64,000 bases of DNA from Cocos nucifera. Taxonomy: Eukaryota > Streptophyta > Magnoliopsida > Arecales > Arecaceae. The number at the start of each line of letters is the position of its first letter. Within the stretch, counting starts at the first letter, position 1. The notes beneath the pieces were generated by a model, which saw only the letters and a list, made by a program, of their open reading frames with translations, searched no databases and was not told the DNA's origin. Of the stretch, positions 35,843 to 47,629 are shown in pieces. A program made the translations under genes and the position numbers. Location: NCBI GenBank assembly GCA_006176705.1, contig QRFJ01004922.1, forward strand, positions 62,001 to 126,000, given 5' to 3'.

Positions 35843-36835
35843 CATATTTTTTTCTTATTTTTTTAAATATTATATAATTTTAAAATTTAATATTTATCTT
35901 CACCATTTATTATCTAAATAATTATCATTAGAGTGTCATCACAAAAGGTCACCTTGATCCAATGGCCCTAGCTCCATCGATCAGAAAAATTTGATTTCGA
36001 TGATCACGAATGATGATGCAATGATCTGATAGATGGAGACCTCCGATGGTTCTAAAAACATGCAACGGTGATCTCGATTATGTTTGTAGCATACTATCAA
36101 AGTTTCATTTTAATTGGATATCATTATCTTGGTCAATTTAGTATAGGTTAATTTCGGTCGTTAAATGATAAATGAGTGACCAAAGGATCAGACGATGTCC
36201 GATTATGAGATAATTAGTTTTATAAATGATCTTGGCTACTACTTTAATCATTTTTTATGATGGTGATTATGAAATTTAACTCGTAAGACTAAGAATGATC
36301 TAAAACTATACGTCACTTAATAACCATTCTTAAACTCCATTGGTTGTTATGCTCGTACTTTTACAATATCTGATTAACATGAATAGTTCATATGAAAATA
36401 ATTTGAATTTTACTATCATCGCCATATAAAATAATTAAAATTATAGTAAAGATTATCTAACTAAAAAATTATCTCATAATCGAATGCTGTTTAACCTTTT
36501 AATTGCTTGTTTCAAATTTAACGATCGAAATCATTTCGTACTAAATTGACCATGATAACGATATCGGACTAAAATAAAATTTTGATAGTATGCTACAAAT
36601 ATCATCAAAATCATTGTTGCAGATTTTTAGACTGATCGAAGGTCTCCATCTATCAGATCATCGCATCGTCATTCATGATCATCGAAATCAAATTTTTTCT
36701 GATCGATGAAGCTAGCACCATCGGATCGAGGTGATCCTTTGTGACGACACTCAAATGATAATTATTTAGATAATGAATGATGAAGATGAGTATTAAATTT
36801 TAAAATTATATAATATTTAGAAAAAATATGAGAAA
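35843..36835. repeat. About 1-kb imperfect inverted repeat inside CACTA
   Basis: The left arm (about 35843-36255) and right arm (about 36420-36835) are reverse complements, with a loop of about 165 bases. Checkpoints: AATATTATATAATTT on the left and AAATTATATAATATT on the right; GATAATTATTTAGATAATGA on the right answers TTATCTAAATAATTATC on the left; CGATTATGAGATAATT on the left answers AATTATCTCATAATCG on the right. No ORF. Confidence 0.8.
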
Positions 36836-36845
36836 AATTATTTTC

Positions 36846-36986
36846 AACCTACAGCAGCGGTTACTGAAAACTTTTGTCGTAGACTTATAGCAGTGGTTAG
36901 AAAATCACTGCTGTAGATTTATAGTAGTGGTTTCCAATAATCGCTACCATAGATCTATGGCAATGGTTTGAAAATCACTGTCGTAA
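36846..36986 (+). repeat. Internal copy of subterminal repeats in CACTA
   Basis: CAGCAGCGGTT, GCAGTGGTT and AATCACTGC-type units like those at 35607-35842, placed after the large inverted repeat. This suggests the inverted repeat arose by inverted duplication of the left terminal region. Confidence 0.65.
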
Positions 36987-39106
36987 GTTAAATTAAAAAT
37001 TCTTAAACTTTCTTTCCTCCCGTGTGCACTCTCTCTCCATCTCTCCCCTCCTCTTCGTCGTCCGTGAGACTCTACCCAAGTCTTCCCTCCCAGCTGGCGC
37101 CGCCACTCCTTCCCCCTCGATCAGCGCCGCCCCTCCTCGATGATCTTTGCCCACCCCCCACCCATCTAAACCCCTGGCCGTCCAACCCCCAGCACTACAC
37201 CTCCCATCTTTGACCGCCGCCATCCCCTACCCCCCATCCTCAGCCACCCACCTCCTGCCCTCCCCATCTCCGACCATCGCCACCCCCTGCCCTCTCCATC
37301 CCCAACCGCTCGCCCCTATCCTACCCCTCCCCTAGCCTCCCCATCATGGCACCCCTCCAGGCCCCCCTCTCCCTCTCTCTCCACTCTCCTGCACCCTACC
37401 CTCTTTCTCTCTCTTCTCTCTCTATCTCACTATCTTGCTCTTATTTTATAGGTTACCTCTAGCATCATCGTCTTCCTCTAGCATTATCGTCGGTAACCCT
37501 CGGAGCTTTCGATACAACCCCTCTCTGTAGCTGCAGGTATAATCTTTATTTTAATTTTATAGTATTAATTATTAATCACTGGACTAGACTTGTCAATGGA
37601 TTAGGTTTAGGTCAGAATCTAGATATTCAGATCCAGATCTAATTTTAATTACTAGTACTGGACACAACTTGAATACCCAACGGATCCATACTTGAAGTAC
37701 CAGACCCTGACCCTAATGGATCCCGGATATTCGAACTTGATTTTGGCACTCGAAACTAATAAAGGGAGAGGGAGAGATGGATGGAGGGGTTCGGCCTTAC
37801 CCATCCTCGTCGGTGAGGAAGATCGAGAGAGAGAGAGAGAGAGGGAGGAAAGGGAGGGGGTTTGACCTCATCAGCATCACTGGGAGGGAGGGGGTCCAAC
37901 CTCACCGACGAGGGAGATCGAGAGAGTGAGAGAGGGAGGGAGGGGTTTGGCCCCACCACCATTGCCGATGAGGGAGATCGAGAGAGGGAGAGAGGGAGGG
38001 AGGGGTTCCGACCTTGCCATCGGTGAGGGAGATCAAGAGAGGGAGAGAGGGAGGGAGGGGGTCTAGCCTCATCGACGGGGGACATTGAGAGAGGGAGAGA
38101 GGGATCAAGGAGGCTGGGGTCTGACCTCATTGGCGATGGAGATTGAGTGGGAGACAGGCAGTCGGAAAGATGAGGGGAGGCTGGAGACAGCCAAGAACAA
38201 GAGATGGCACACAGTCAAGCCGACTCAGGCCAAGATCGAGCCAGTTGGGGAAGGACCCGAGCTGGATGTCTCAGGCATGGAGCTAGCTATCTCTGGCATG
38301 GAGCCGACTTGACTTCTGAGCGAGCCAACTTGATGGCTGTGAATAGAATTTGATATATCTCTCTATGGTTCCAACTTTAAGCACTAAGGTGCCACCATCA
38401 TCAACTTCATTCTTCTTTCAGATTTCTGGATTAACACGTAGGTTTATGCAAAAGATTGGATCTGCGACTATTGCTCATTCTTAATTATTTATGAATGTAA
38501 TTCATGTTGTAGAATTTATTGGATAATATTTTTTGGATGTTTATATCTTGTTGCTTTTGTTTATTGCATTGCATAATGATAGACCCATCAATTGATTAGT
38601 GTACATAATCTCCGACATTCATATAATTATATGTAATTGTACGGATGAGAGAATAATATATCATGATCAATTGATTATCCAATTTAGATAGTTTGAAAAT
38701 TACAGATAATTCTGTAGATAGTTGCAGTAATCAAACGATATGCTAATGATTCAGAATGAAATTTTGGACAATATTTTCCTTTTGTTCTCCCTACATGGGA
38801 GAACTAAGGGAAAATGCTGCCAAAATTTTATTCAAATCTTATTGTATATCATTTGATTACTGTAATAAACCTATAGAATTAATACAATTTTTGAATGGGA
38901 TAGGACCTATCTTAACCTATTAGTTGGTGATAGGATGCATTTATTACATGTCTGAAAATAATATTTAATATGAGTTCTACACATGATATTTATTTTAATC
39001 CTTATTTATGATGCATTTTTTATTTATAATGTATATTTATTTATAATGCATTAGTATATAATTTAAGTTCCACATATGATTTAATTGCAGTATCATCATT
39101 TTTAAA
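36987..39106 (+). other. CACTA upstream region: GC-rich leader, minisatellite, possible 5' UTR exons
   Basis: No gene is recognised. 37015-37445 is C-rich and pyrimidine-rich, sharply unlike the AT-rich surroundings. 37580-37760 is a GGGTC/GACCC-type tract of the sort common in plant repeats. 37790-38155 is a minisatellite. 38330-39106 is AT-rich, with acceptor-like CTTCTTTCAG near 38420 and TTAATTGCAG near 39090, suggesting spliced 5' UTR exons before the transposase ATG at 39107. The overlapping ORFs on both strands at 37000-38130 reflect base composition. Confidence 0.5.
37790..38155. repeat. Minisatellite with 55-97 base spacing
   Basis: A unit containing GAGGGAGATCGAGAGAG and GGGAGGGAGGGG followed by a T-G-ACCTCA-type spacer recurs about six times, with starts near 37813, 37910, 37971, 38025, 38079 and 38137. 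Units are degenerate; the first also carries a GA run. Confidence 0.75.
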
Positions 39107-42100
39107 ATGGATAAGGGGTGGATGAAGTTTAGTAGGCTCTCACCAGAATATGAGGCTGGATTTCAAAAACTTTTTGATTTTGCTATAAAAAAATTTGGGG
39201 ACCATGGACTGATCAAATATCCTTGTAAAAAGTGTATGGATCGACCGTGACTACCTCATCAAGATGTAAATGATCACGTCACTATTTATGGCTTTAAAGT
39301 CAATTATCAAATTTATTGGGACCAACATGGTGAGGGCAGACTGCAAGGAGGTAATCAACATGATGGAGGAGTGGAATAAATGGTTCATGATATTTTTTCA
39401 TTTGTTGGCTACAATGATGGTGCATCTACATCCATGCCTGATCCTGTGGTTGGTGGAATGATAAATAGTGAGGATGTAGAGAAGGTCCGCAAGTTGATGA
39501 AGGATGCTAATGTTTCATTGTATCCCGAATGTGAAAAGATGGCGAAGTTGGAGTTCTTAATCTGGTTGTATCATGCAAAATGTTCCAGCGGATTCAGTAA
39601 TAATAGAGTGAACTACATATTAGAGCTTTTGGGGGACATTCTTCCGAACGATGTACAAATTTTAAAGAATAATTATGAGGCATCGAAGATTATTGAATAG
39701 TTAGACTTTGCTTACACCAAGATACATGCATGTTCCAATGATTGCATGCTCTATTGGGAGGGGGATGTCAACCAAAATGAGTGCATGAGGTGCAGTGTGT
39801 CAAGAAGGAAATAGAATAAAGACAGCACGTCGACTCGTGTATCTGATGTGGCACTTTTTCTTGATTTCGAGACTATAAAAGTTATTTATATTGGCAAGGA
39901 CATCGAAGGACATGAGATGGCATGAAGAGGACCGAACAAAAAATGATGCACTGAGGCATCCAACTGATGGAGAGGCATGGCAAAAGTTTAATGAATTACA
40001 TTCTGACTTCGCACATGAGATACATAATATGAGGTTGGACTTCTCGTGCAACGATTTCAACCTATTCAAGCATATGAATACCGCCCATAGTGTATGGCCA
40101 GTATTTATTCATGTTTATAACCTCCCACCATGGATGTGCATGAAAAAATTTTTTGCTTTCATGACAGTGCTCATCCTTGGATCGATGGAGGTTGGTAATG
40201 ACATTGATGTTTATTTGCAGCCTCTTATTATCGAGCTGAAACAGTTATGGAGCATTCAAGGTGTTTCAACTTTTGATGCTTTGCTGAATGAGTCATTCTC
40301 CATGCGTGCAGTGCTTTTGTGGATAATAAATAACTTTCCAACCTATGCCCTAATGTTGGGTTGGAGCACCAAAGGTGAGCTAGCATGTTCAATTTATGAA
40401 AAAATATCTGGTCTAGAAGGTTGATACATCGGAGGAGATTTAGCTATATGGGACATCGATGTTTCCTCCATCGAAACCATCCATACAGAAAGGATGCATG
40501 CTCCTTCGATGGCACTGTTAAAGGTGAGGCGCCTAGCCGGATGTCTGAAATTGATGTACTTAGAGAGTTGGATAGTCTTAGTGTTGAATTTAGAAAAGAT
40601 GATCTGATTAGTGGTAAAAAGAGGAAGCGTCCATCAAAGAAAGATGACACATACTTTAATTGGAGGAAAAAGAGCATCTTCTTTGACTTGCCATATTGGG
40701 AGACAAATTTATTGCGCCACTGCTTAGATGTAATGCATATTGAAAAAAATGTGTGCGACCTCCTATTGGCAACAATCTTAAATATCAAAGATAAGACTAA
40801 GAATAACTTGAATTCTCGATTTGACTTGAAAGAATGGGGTATTAGGAGATTACTCCATTCAGAGCTAGTAGGAAAAGAACAGTGGAGGCTCCCTCTTGCA
40901 TACTATGTTATGAATGCCTCCAAATGGTCCATATTTCTTCGTGTATTAGAGAACATAAAGGTCCTTGATGGATACTCAAGCAACATATCAAAGCATGTCA
41001 ATAGTAAGGATGTCAAACTTGGGAGATTGAAGACTCATGATTATCATGTGCTGATGCAGGAATTGATCCCAATAACTATTCACCGTGTGTTGCCAAAAAA
41101 TGTCAAAATGGCTGTTATTCGTCTTTGCAACTTTTATAGAGATATTTGTACAAAAAGGTTGCTTAAGAAAGATGTAAGAAAAATGAAGGCAAGGATGGTG
41201 ACTATATTATATGATCTAGAGAAGATATTTTCACCATCATTTTTTATGATTATGATGCATCTCACCATGCACCTTGTGGGAGAAGTTGCACTTGAAGGAC
41301 CAATGTTCTGTCGATGGATGTATTCTACTGAAAGGAATATTCAAACTCTAAAATCTTATGTAAAAAATATGAATCACCCAGAGGAATCCATAGGAAAAGG
41401 TTATTTGAGTCAAGAGTGTATGGATTTTTGTACAATATACTTAAATAAGCTTGAGACACTTCGTAATCGGCCAATGAGGAATCAAGATGATCAGTATGAG
41501 CTAATTGAACCTGCATTTGAGTCCATTCCATAGCTAGGAGGACTTTCTACTTTATACCACCTCACTGATTTAAGCATTGAGGAAAGGGATAAGGCACACC
41601 GCTACGTGCTCTTCAACTGTGATATCATTGAGCCATACATAAGGTAAGTCATTCAGCCTTATTTATTTCATAATAATTAAAAAAAATATTCAATTATGCC
41701 TAAATTTATTCTTTTTGCATGCAACAAATATAAGAAGGTCATAAGAGTAAAATATGGTGCTCTAAGTATGCGGAAGAAAGAGAAAATGTACAGCAAAAAA
41801 TTTTCTGAATGGTTTAAAGATCATGTAAGCGATTATATATTCTTACCTTGTACAACTTATTTGAACATGTTTAGTAATTAGGTGTCATCTCCTTAATTAG
41901 GTATGGAGATTGTCGCTCAGTGATGTGAGCCTTGAAGTGCGTGCTCTTTCAATAGGCCCTAATCGTACCGTGCATGAGTATAAATAGCTCATTATTAACG
42001 ACTATAGGTTTAATATTCACAGCAGATCCGTAAATATGGCAATACAAAATAGTGGCATCATGTTGAGTGCCACCACTAAGTTTTATGCTAGCTCAAGAGA

Positions 42101-42455
42101 TTCACAGCCTCGTACAGAGGATTTGAACTATTATGGCATGGTGAAGAAGATAGTCATCTTGGACTATTATTTTAAAGGAAGGATTGTGTTGATGAAGTGC
42201 AATTGATTTGACATCTTATCATAGTCTGGGATGAAGATTGATGAGTATGGTTTTACTCTTGTTAACATGCAACGCCATCTCCATACTGAAAAATCATATA
42301 TACTTACCTCCCAAGCTAGTCAAGTCTTCTATGTTGGTGATCTCTTGGAGCCTCAATGGGGTGTTATTATGAAGATGATGTCTAGGCATATTTTTGATGC
42401 TACCAAAGTTGATGATGATGTTAGACCATGCATACAAAGTACTCCTCTAGGATAA
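39107..42455 (+). pseudogene. CACTA TNP2-type transposase, broken
   Basis: Transposase that cuts and joins CACTA ends in the nucleus. The ATG at 39107 begins MDKGWMKFSRLSPEYEAGF, a Transpos_assoc domain with CKKC. A stop at about 39248 interrupts it. 39380-39700 continues the N-part, followed by HACSNDCMLYWEGD. The TNP2 core is at 39891-40424 (MRWHEE near its start, then YNLPPWMCMKK and GNDIDVYLQP), then after a frameshift at 40421-41533 (YMGHRCFLHRNHPYRK, CLDVMHIEKNVCDLLL). DUF4218 is ELIPITIHRVLPKNV to PEESIGKGYLSQECM. A donor-like GTAAGT occurs at about 41651. DUF4216 is at about 41900-42455 (NSGIMLSATTKFYASS, DEYGFTLVNMQ, ASQVFYVGD). Stops near 39248, 39368 and 39698 and at least two frameshifts make it a pseudogene. 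Confidence 0.92.
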
Positions 42456-42646
42456 AACTTATCTGGTACTATCGAGATCCTAGACATATTTGTCAGGAGC
42501 GATGGTGATGTCCATATTGTAGATGCCACTAAACGATGACTTCAACATTCTGGTATAAATTATTAGAGTCTATTTATTGATGTGTTGCTAATATTATTGT
42601 TCAACATGTTATATTGTTTAATGTTCATTAACATTGCAGGTCATAA

Positions 42647-44406
42647 TGGCGCCAAAATGTCATTTAGCTTTCATCCCTGCCCCTCGATGGGCTACGTGGA
42701 GTTCAACATCTAAGGAGCAGTCGTAGCATACTCCATCCACCTCCGCATCGATTGCTCAGGGATCTCCACCACCGACATCTACTCCACCGACGGTATCTAC
42801 TCCATCTGCATCTAAGCCTTCACCGTCACCCATATCTCCAACACATGCTACTCCATCGACATCTGATTGTATATTTTTATTATATTATTTATTTATTTTT
42901 ATATAGTATTTGTACACTGATATATTTGCATAATATATTTTCATTATAGGTGCATCATCGAGCTGGATATTTTACGGTCCCACACATATGGTGCATGTGT
43001 GGAACTGCTAGCATCAGGTGATGGTGTAGTATGATGCAGAGGAGAGGCCAGTAGGGAAGACCGTACGGGAGATGCATTTCTTTTTTGGAGTGCTTGTGAG
43101 GCGATCAGATATTATTACCATAGAGCCTAGAGACTGGCAATTGATGGATGCTACTGTCAAGGCCCGGGTGTGGGAGGAGATATGGATAAGTGCATCTTAA
43201 TTATATTTATGCAATTTACATATTTACACTATGCTTGATTAGAATAATTTTATAACTGACTTTTGATAACTTTGTGCAGAGGAGGTATAATTTTTTTGAT
43301 TATGAGAGGGCTCGAGATGCCCGACTAAAGATGATTAGAGAGTTGTACTGAGGCTATAAGGTCAAGCTCTACAGAGGATGGCTCGAGCACCGATGAGACA
43401 CTCCGAAGGAGCTTGTTCCTTGGATATTGGACTGTCCTCCGAGTCAATGGGAGAGGATGGTTACATATTGGAGGAGCCAAGAGTTCAAGATAAAATTACT
43501 AACTTTTAAATTTTTTAATACATTTAAAGTTATATTTAAATATTTTTTAAATATTTATTATTTATTTGAATACTTGTTAGGCTACCTTCCATTAGAATCG
43601 AGAGAATCGGGCAGCCCAGGAGTATACGCACACTCTCGATCATGAGTCTATGGCCAGTCGTGTATATAGAGAGGTAATAAATTCTAAATCTTACTAGATA
43701 AATTAAATTAATATTTTTTTTATTTTTTGATAAACTGATCCATTATTATAGCTGATGAGAGATGGAGTGATGTCCAGCCATAGCGAGATCTTTCGATCCA
43801 GTCATACGAATAAGAAGGGCAGATCGATGAATGCCGTGATTGGAAGAATTTTTATAAGTATTAAATATATTAGTATATATGATTAGTATTATAGTATTTT
43901 TTATAAAATTTTATTTGAATTTATAATTATAGGAATAATTAGATGTGCTCACGAGCGAGGGCCCCGATACCTCTAGCCTCCATGACCATCTATCTCAGAT
44001 CTTAGGGCCTGAGCACTCTAGGAGGATTCGATGCACGCTCGGACATATGCTGACCAGCTATTAGTCTGAGGCGAGCATTTCTTCACAGGCTTTTGATGTC
44101 ATCAGTCGGAAGGACCTTGAGGAGGTATTGGCATGGGCAAATCATGCTATGATATGAGTAGATCAGGCTGAGAAGCGCACATCTCATCTGGAGGACTTCG
44201 TGAGAGACATGGTGTCGACACTCAACACGCATTCTAAAGGTGCCTTCATAGGCTTTGAGAATATGTTAGCCCATATTTCAGCTCCAGCTTTGGCTCCGAC
44301 TCCAGCTTCTACTCTGGCTTCGACTACAGCTCCAGCTCCAACTTCGGCTTTAGGTCGTGCTCCATCTCCTGATGATGATGATGATATAGATTTAGGAGAC
44401 TTTTGA
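42647..44406 (+). pseudogene. Second CACTA gene, TnpA/Transposase_24-like, multi-exon and broken
   Basis: Begins MAPKCHLAFIPAPRWATWSS at 42647 with a Pro/Ser/Thr-rich N-part. Later exons read VGKTVREMHFFFGV (near 43050), RRYNFFDYERARDARLK (near 43281), CPPSQWERMVTYW (43432 on) and HSEIFRSSHTNKKGRSMNA (near 43780). The last exon ends ALGRAPSPDDDDDIDLGDF at 44406. Introns are suggested by acceptors CATTATAG near 42950, TTGTGCAG near 43280, TATTATAG near 43751 and TAATTATAG near 43933. The middle exons fit the plant transposase Ptta/En/Spm family (PF03004), which in CACTA elements binds subterminal repeats. Stops such as those near 42726, 43009 and 43351 break it. It follows the transposase by about 190 bases on the same strand. 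Confidence 0.78.
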
Positions 44407-44574
44407 TATTTTTTTTAAAAAAATATTATAATAAATTTTATTTGATAATAAAATTTTAGTATTTTAAAAATATTTTTATATTTATAATATTTTTTGTATT
44501 ATATATCTCTGCATTTATCAGGTAAAATATATAAAAAATTAAAAATTTTATATTTTTTTAATTATTTAAAAGAT

Positions 44575-44965
44575 ACGGTAGTGGTTTTACAACCGCTACC
44601 ATAGACATGCTAATCGCTGTCGTAGGCATGTGTCAACCATTGCCATAGAACCTATCACAGCAGTTCAATAATCGCTATCATAGAATCTATAGTAGCGGTG
44701 ACGTAACCACTACCATAGGTCAAGATATGGCAGTGACTACATAACCACTGTCATAGGTCAAAATATGATAGTGATTTAAAAATCACTATAATAGGCAGTC
44801 TGTGGCATCGATTTTTATAACTGCTATAATAATCGCTGTCATAGAGCTATGGTGACGGCCGTAGTAGTAGCAGTTATATATAGTGGCAGCGGTTATATAA
44901 CCACTGCCATAGCCTATAGTAGCAATTTTTTGGGCTACAGTAGTGGTTACAATCTACTATTGTAG
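44575..44965 (+). repeat. Right subterminal palindrome array of CACTA
   Basis: Repeats of GGTAGTGGTT/AACCGCTACC-type halves with ATAG links, a counterpart of 35607-35842. Many units, for example around 44578-44605 and 44877-44915. Confidence 0.75.
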
Positions 44966-44969
44966 CCAT

Positions 44970-44983
44970 GTTCTGTAGTAGTG
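44970..44983 (-). repeat. Right terminal inverted repeat of CACTA
   Basis: GTTCTGTAGTAGTG; the reverse complement starts CACTACTACAG, the canonical CACTA end. ATA follows, as on the left flank. Confidence 0.85.
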
Positions 44984-44986
44984 ATA

Positions 44987-46538
44987 GAAAGAGTTTCTAT
45001 TAGGATTTCACTTAGGACTTGAATCAAATGATTAATTCATATAATGGATGTTGGGTTTGACGAGTTTACCTTAACCCTAATCCTATCGGAGCTCAAGATA
45101 GAAGAATCCAATCACATAGATAGCTACAATGAGAGATTCACTTTCAGTTTTGATGGGTTACCACCATATACTACTAGGTATCACTGGTAGATTTTAGGAG
45201 CAATTAGAATGATTTTGATGATCGACAATTCTAATTGTATGAATCAAAAAAATTCTGATCGATCGAAAGATATTTTGATGATATTAATGATAGAGATCAC
45301 GACATGTCTCATTACCATACGAAACTGAACCTAACTAGATCACACAAATAAAAGTTTAGATCTGGATATCATCAATTAAGCTAATTTAGTTCAATTGATT
45401 TGGATTAGATCCAATCAGCACATGATTAAGCCTAGCTTTCTTCTTCTATAATCTTTCTGATTCATCGCAACTAAGTCAAATTTGATTTGGCTCAATTTTA
45501 TATCTTAAATGGGTTTATTTTCATCTGAGTAAAATTAGTCCAAGTCAAATTAATTATAGAAATTAAATTCATTCTAAGTGCAATTGGACTAGGGTCAATA
45601 GTTGACCTATTTAAGAGAATTAAGGGTCATCTGATCAGATACATCTAGAAAACTGTCTGAAAATCATTTTGCTCTAATTTTTGGTTATGTGATAGGAATC
45701 GAGTTATACTTTAGGTGTGTCAAATTTCATGATTTTTGGTGGTGCTTTGACTAGATTTTGATAGAGTTTGATTTGGATCAAACTCTTGAGGGAAGAGTCC
45801 TAGGCGCAATGAACTCTTCCTTATCTACTCATGTCGCCCCCTTTTGAATTAATTTTTGGCATAAAAACTAGATAGGATCTAGTGCTCTATGTGGAGAATA
45901 AGTCCATGAGTCCCAACAATTAAAATAAATTAGTTATTTTGTCAAATAGAGACTCTATGTGGCATTGGATATAAAAATCCTTTCTCATGCCAAAGAGCAT
46001 TCATTGCATGAAATATTTTTCCATGCCCAAGTTGCTATTGCCCCTATCATATCCTATGCCCCCTCTAATTCTCTCTCTTTCTCTCTTCTACATGCCAAAA
46101 GTTGGGCACAAATCAGAGAAGAAGGTCCAAGCAAATTGATGAAAAGTTCAGCATCTACGTGATGGTGTTTGTGAGACAAGCACGTAGAATTCAAGATTCT
46201 TTTGAAGGATCTATAGATTAGATTCAAATCTAATCTTTTGAAGAAAGATTCACAAGGAGAAGACATTCAGATCCTGCTCGAGTGGATACTGGTAGAGGCC
46301 AGGTGCATGCGTGGCTTATTCCAGAACCTCAGAAACAATCAGAATCATCATAGGGTAATTAGATTATCCAATCAAGTACTTAAATTAAATCTAAGTTAAT
46401 TTTATTTTTAATTTTTAATATCAGATCACCTCGATCAAATCTAAGAACTCTTAAATTTGATTAGATCATAGGAATTTTTTTAGAAAAATCTACCTCAGAT
46501 CTGGATGATCCTATGGTGAAAAATTAGATTTTTCTTCA
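44987..46538 (+). repeat. 3' LTR of Copia-C, right part
   Basis: Resumes at GAAAGAGTTTC right after the CACTA and its ATA duplication, and ends TTCTTCA at 46538. It matches 27490-29066. The two parts sum to about 2.2 kb, close to the 5' LTR. The TATA-like TATAAAAA lies at 45970-45977. Confidence 0.9.
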
Positions 46539-47629
46539 AAACTCACTAGAAAGTATTCTCCTCCTCGATCAAATCAAAGAGTTTTAATACTCTTTCTAAT
46601 TTATTTTTCTACTTTACTTTAGAATCATTTGAATATTTTAAATGAATCTAACTTATATTTCATCAGATAGATATATTCATATCTGGATAGATCATTTGTG
46701 AAAGTGATGAAGTAGAGATATCCACCTCTAGCACTAGGGCTTATAAGTCTACATACATCAATATGTACTAGACCTAAGAGCTCAATGGCTCTTTCACCTT
46801 TTTTAATAAAAGAAGATTTGGTCATTTTTTTAAGTAGACAAAATTCATAGGTTGGAAGTGATTCGCAATCACTAACTTTGAGGATGCCCTATTGAGTCAA
46901 CTTGTTTATCTTATTCTTGTTGATGTGACCTAGCCTACAGTATCATAAGTGGATATCAAATATATTATCTAATCTAGGATGCTTGCTAGTGGAATAGATT
47001 ATACTAATAAGTTGTAATAGCATGTATACACTATTATTCAAATGTCTAGAGAATATAGTAACACCATTCATAATGATATTATAAATTTTTTTATTGAAAT
47101 TTCATAATTCTCTTTGGCCAAAAGGCCTACAGAAATGACATTCAAAAAGAAACTAGGATAAAAATAACAATCATTAAGAATAATAGTGTGAGACTTAAAT
47201 ACAAGCTGTAAGATTCCTAATGCCAGAATTGAAACTAGTCTTCCATCTTCAACGTTCAGGAACCTCTCACCTTACTTGAATCTTCTACTAACCCGCAATC
47301 CCTACAATGAATTACAAATATGGTAAGAGCTATTGGTATCCAATACCCAGTTAGTAATATCACAGATAGAGAAATTGCAAGAAGTTACCATATAAATACC
47401 TTGCCCAGCAATAGCTTGCTTCTTTCTTAGCCTGTTCGGATCCAAGAAGGTAATGTATTAAGGACAGTTCCTCTTCTAGTGCCCTTGCTTCTTACAAAAC
47501 AAGCATTTAGAACTTTATCATCTTGGTCTGGCCCTGCACAGATGTTCTAGCCTAAACTTGCACCTTCTTGGACTTCTTCTTCTTGCTCTTCTTTTCTTTC
47601 TTAAAGGGTCGAGAACTAGAAGATGAACC
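46539..47629 (-). pseudogene. pol: Copia-A integrase core, protease and gag end
   Basis: Minus-strand continuation of Copia-A after Copia-C. The integrase core is at 46825-46625 (ERAIELLGLVHIDVC, FTNDLSRYEYIYLMK); the first catalytic Asp is the one in HIDVC. The zinc domain lies upstream on the minus strand, near 46960-46840. A protease-like VLDTNSSYHIC is near 47340, where the usual DTGSS has Asn for Gly. The zinc knuckle near 47505-47464 reads C-L-F-C-K-K-Q-G-H-stop-K-R-N-C, intact except that the Trp codon is a stop. It ends at GGTTC of the gag linker, where Copia-D is inserted at 47630. Non-functional. Confidence 0.85.

Larger units (their letters stand above)
35586..44983 (+). mobile_element. 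CACTA (En/Spm) DNA transposon
   Basis: A 9.4-kb element flanked by the three-base duplication ATA (35583-35585 and 44984-44986) inside the 3' LTR of Copia-C. The ends are inverted: the right end reads CACTACTACAGAA in reverse complement and the left reads TACTACTACAAAA, so the first C has become T. Subterminal arrays of short palindromes at both ends, a TNP2-class transposase and a second TnpA-like gene on the plus strand identify the superfamily. Coding regions have stops, so it is probably immobile unless helped in trans; the mutated terminal base would also matter. Confidence 0.93.
26806..46538 (+). mobile_element. Copia-C (family 1), interrupted by CACTA in its 3' LTR
   Basis: 5' LTR 26806-29066, internal region 29067-34936, 3' LTR 34937-35585 plus 44987-46538. 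A perfect five-base target duplication AAACT (26801-26805 and 46539-46543) flanks it and proves that the two LTR ends belong together across the CACTA. It lies in the integrase of Copia-A. Its coding region is heavily mutated, so it is older than Copia-1 and E. Confidence 0.95.
11209..47629 (-). mobile_element. Copia-A (family 2), reverse-oriented host of three insertions
   Basis: A copia element on the minus strand, in pieces: 3' LTR 11209-13698; RNase H and RT C-part 13699-14610; RT N-part and integrase C-part 25459-26805; integrase core, protease and gag end 46539-47629. Copia-B, Copia-C and Copia-D occupy the gaps, and joining the edges restores continuous copia gene order. The rest of gag, the leader and the 5' LTR lie beyond Copia-D and outside the window. 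Its own insertion site is the gypsy RNase H; the left flanking five bases are CATCT (11204-11208). It carries many stops and is old. Confidence 0.9.

Noticed and set aside
35586..36986. A separate small foldback transposon
   Set aside because: The true opposite terminus with the matching ATA duplication is at 44983, and no second terminus or duplication is seen at 36986. Kept only as a possibility.
37022..38130. Overlapping Pro/Ser-rich ORFs on both strands
   Set aside because: A product of C-rich and GA-rich low-complexity DNA with few stops; both strands are open at once and the minisatellite explains the repeated residues.
40444..40788. Minus-strand ORF of 114 residues inside the transposase
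   Set aside because: It lies antisense to the TNP2 domain, which has clear family motifs on the plus strand.
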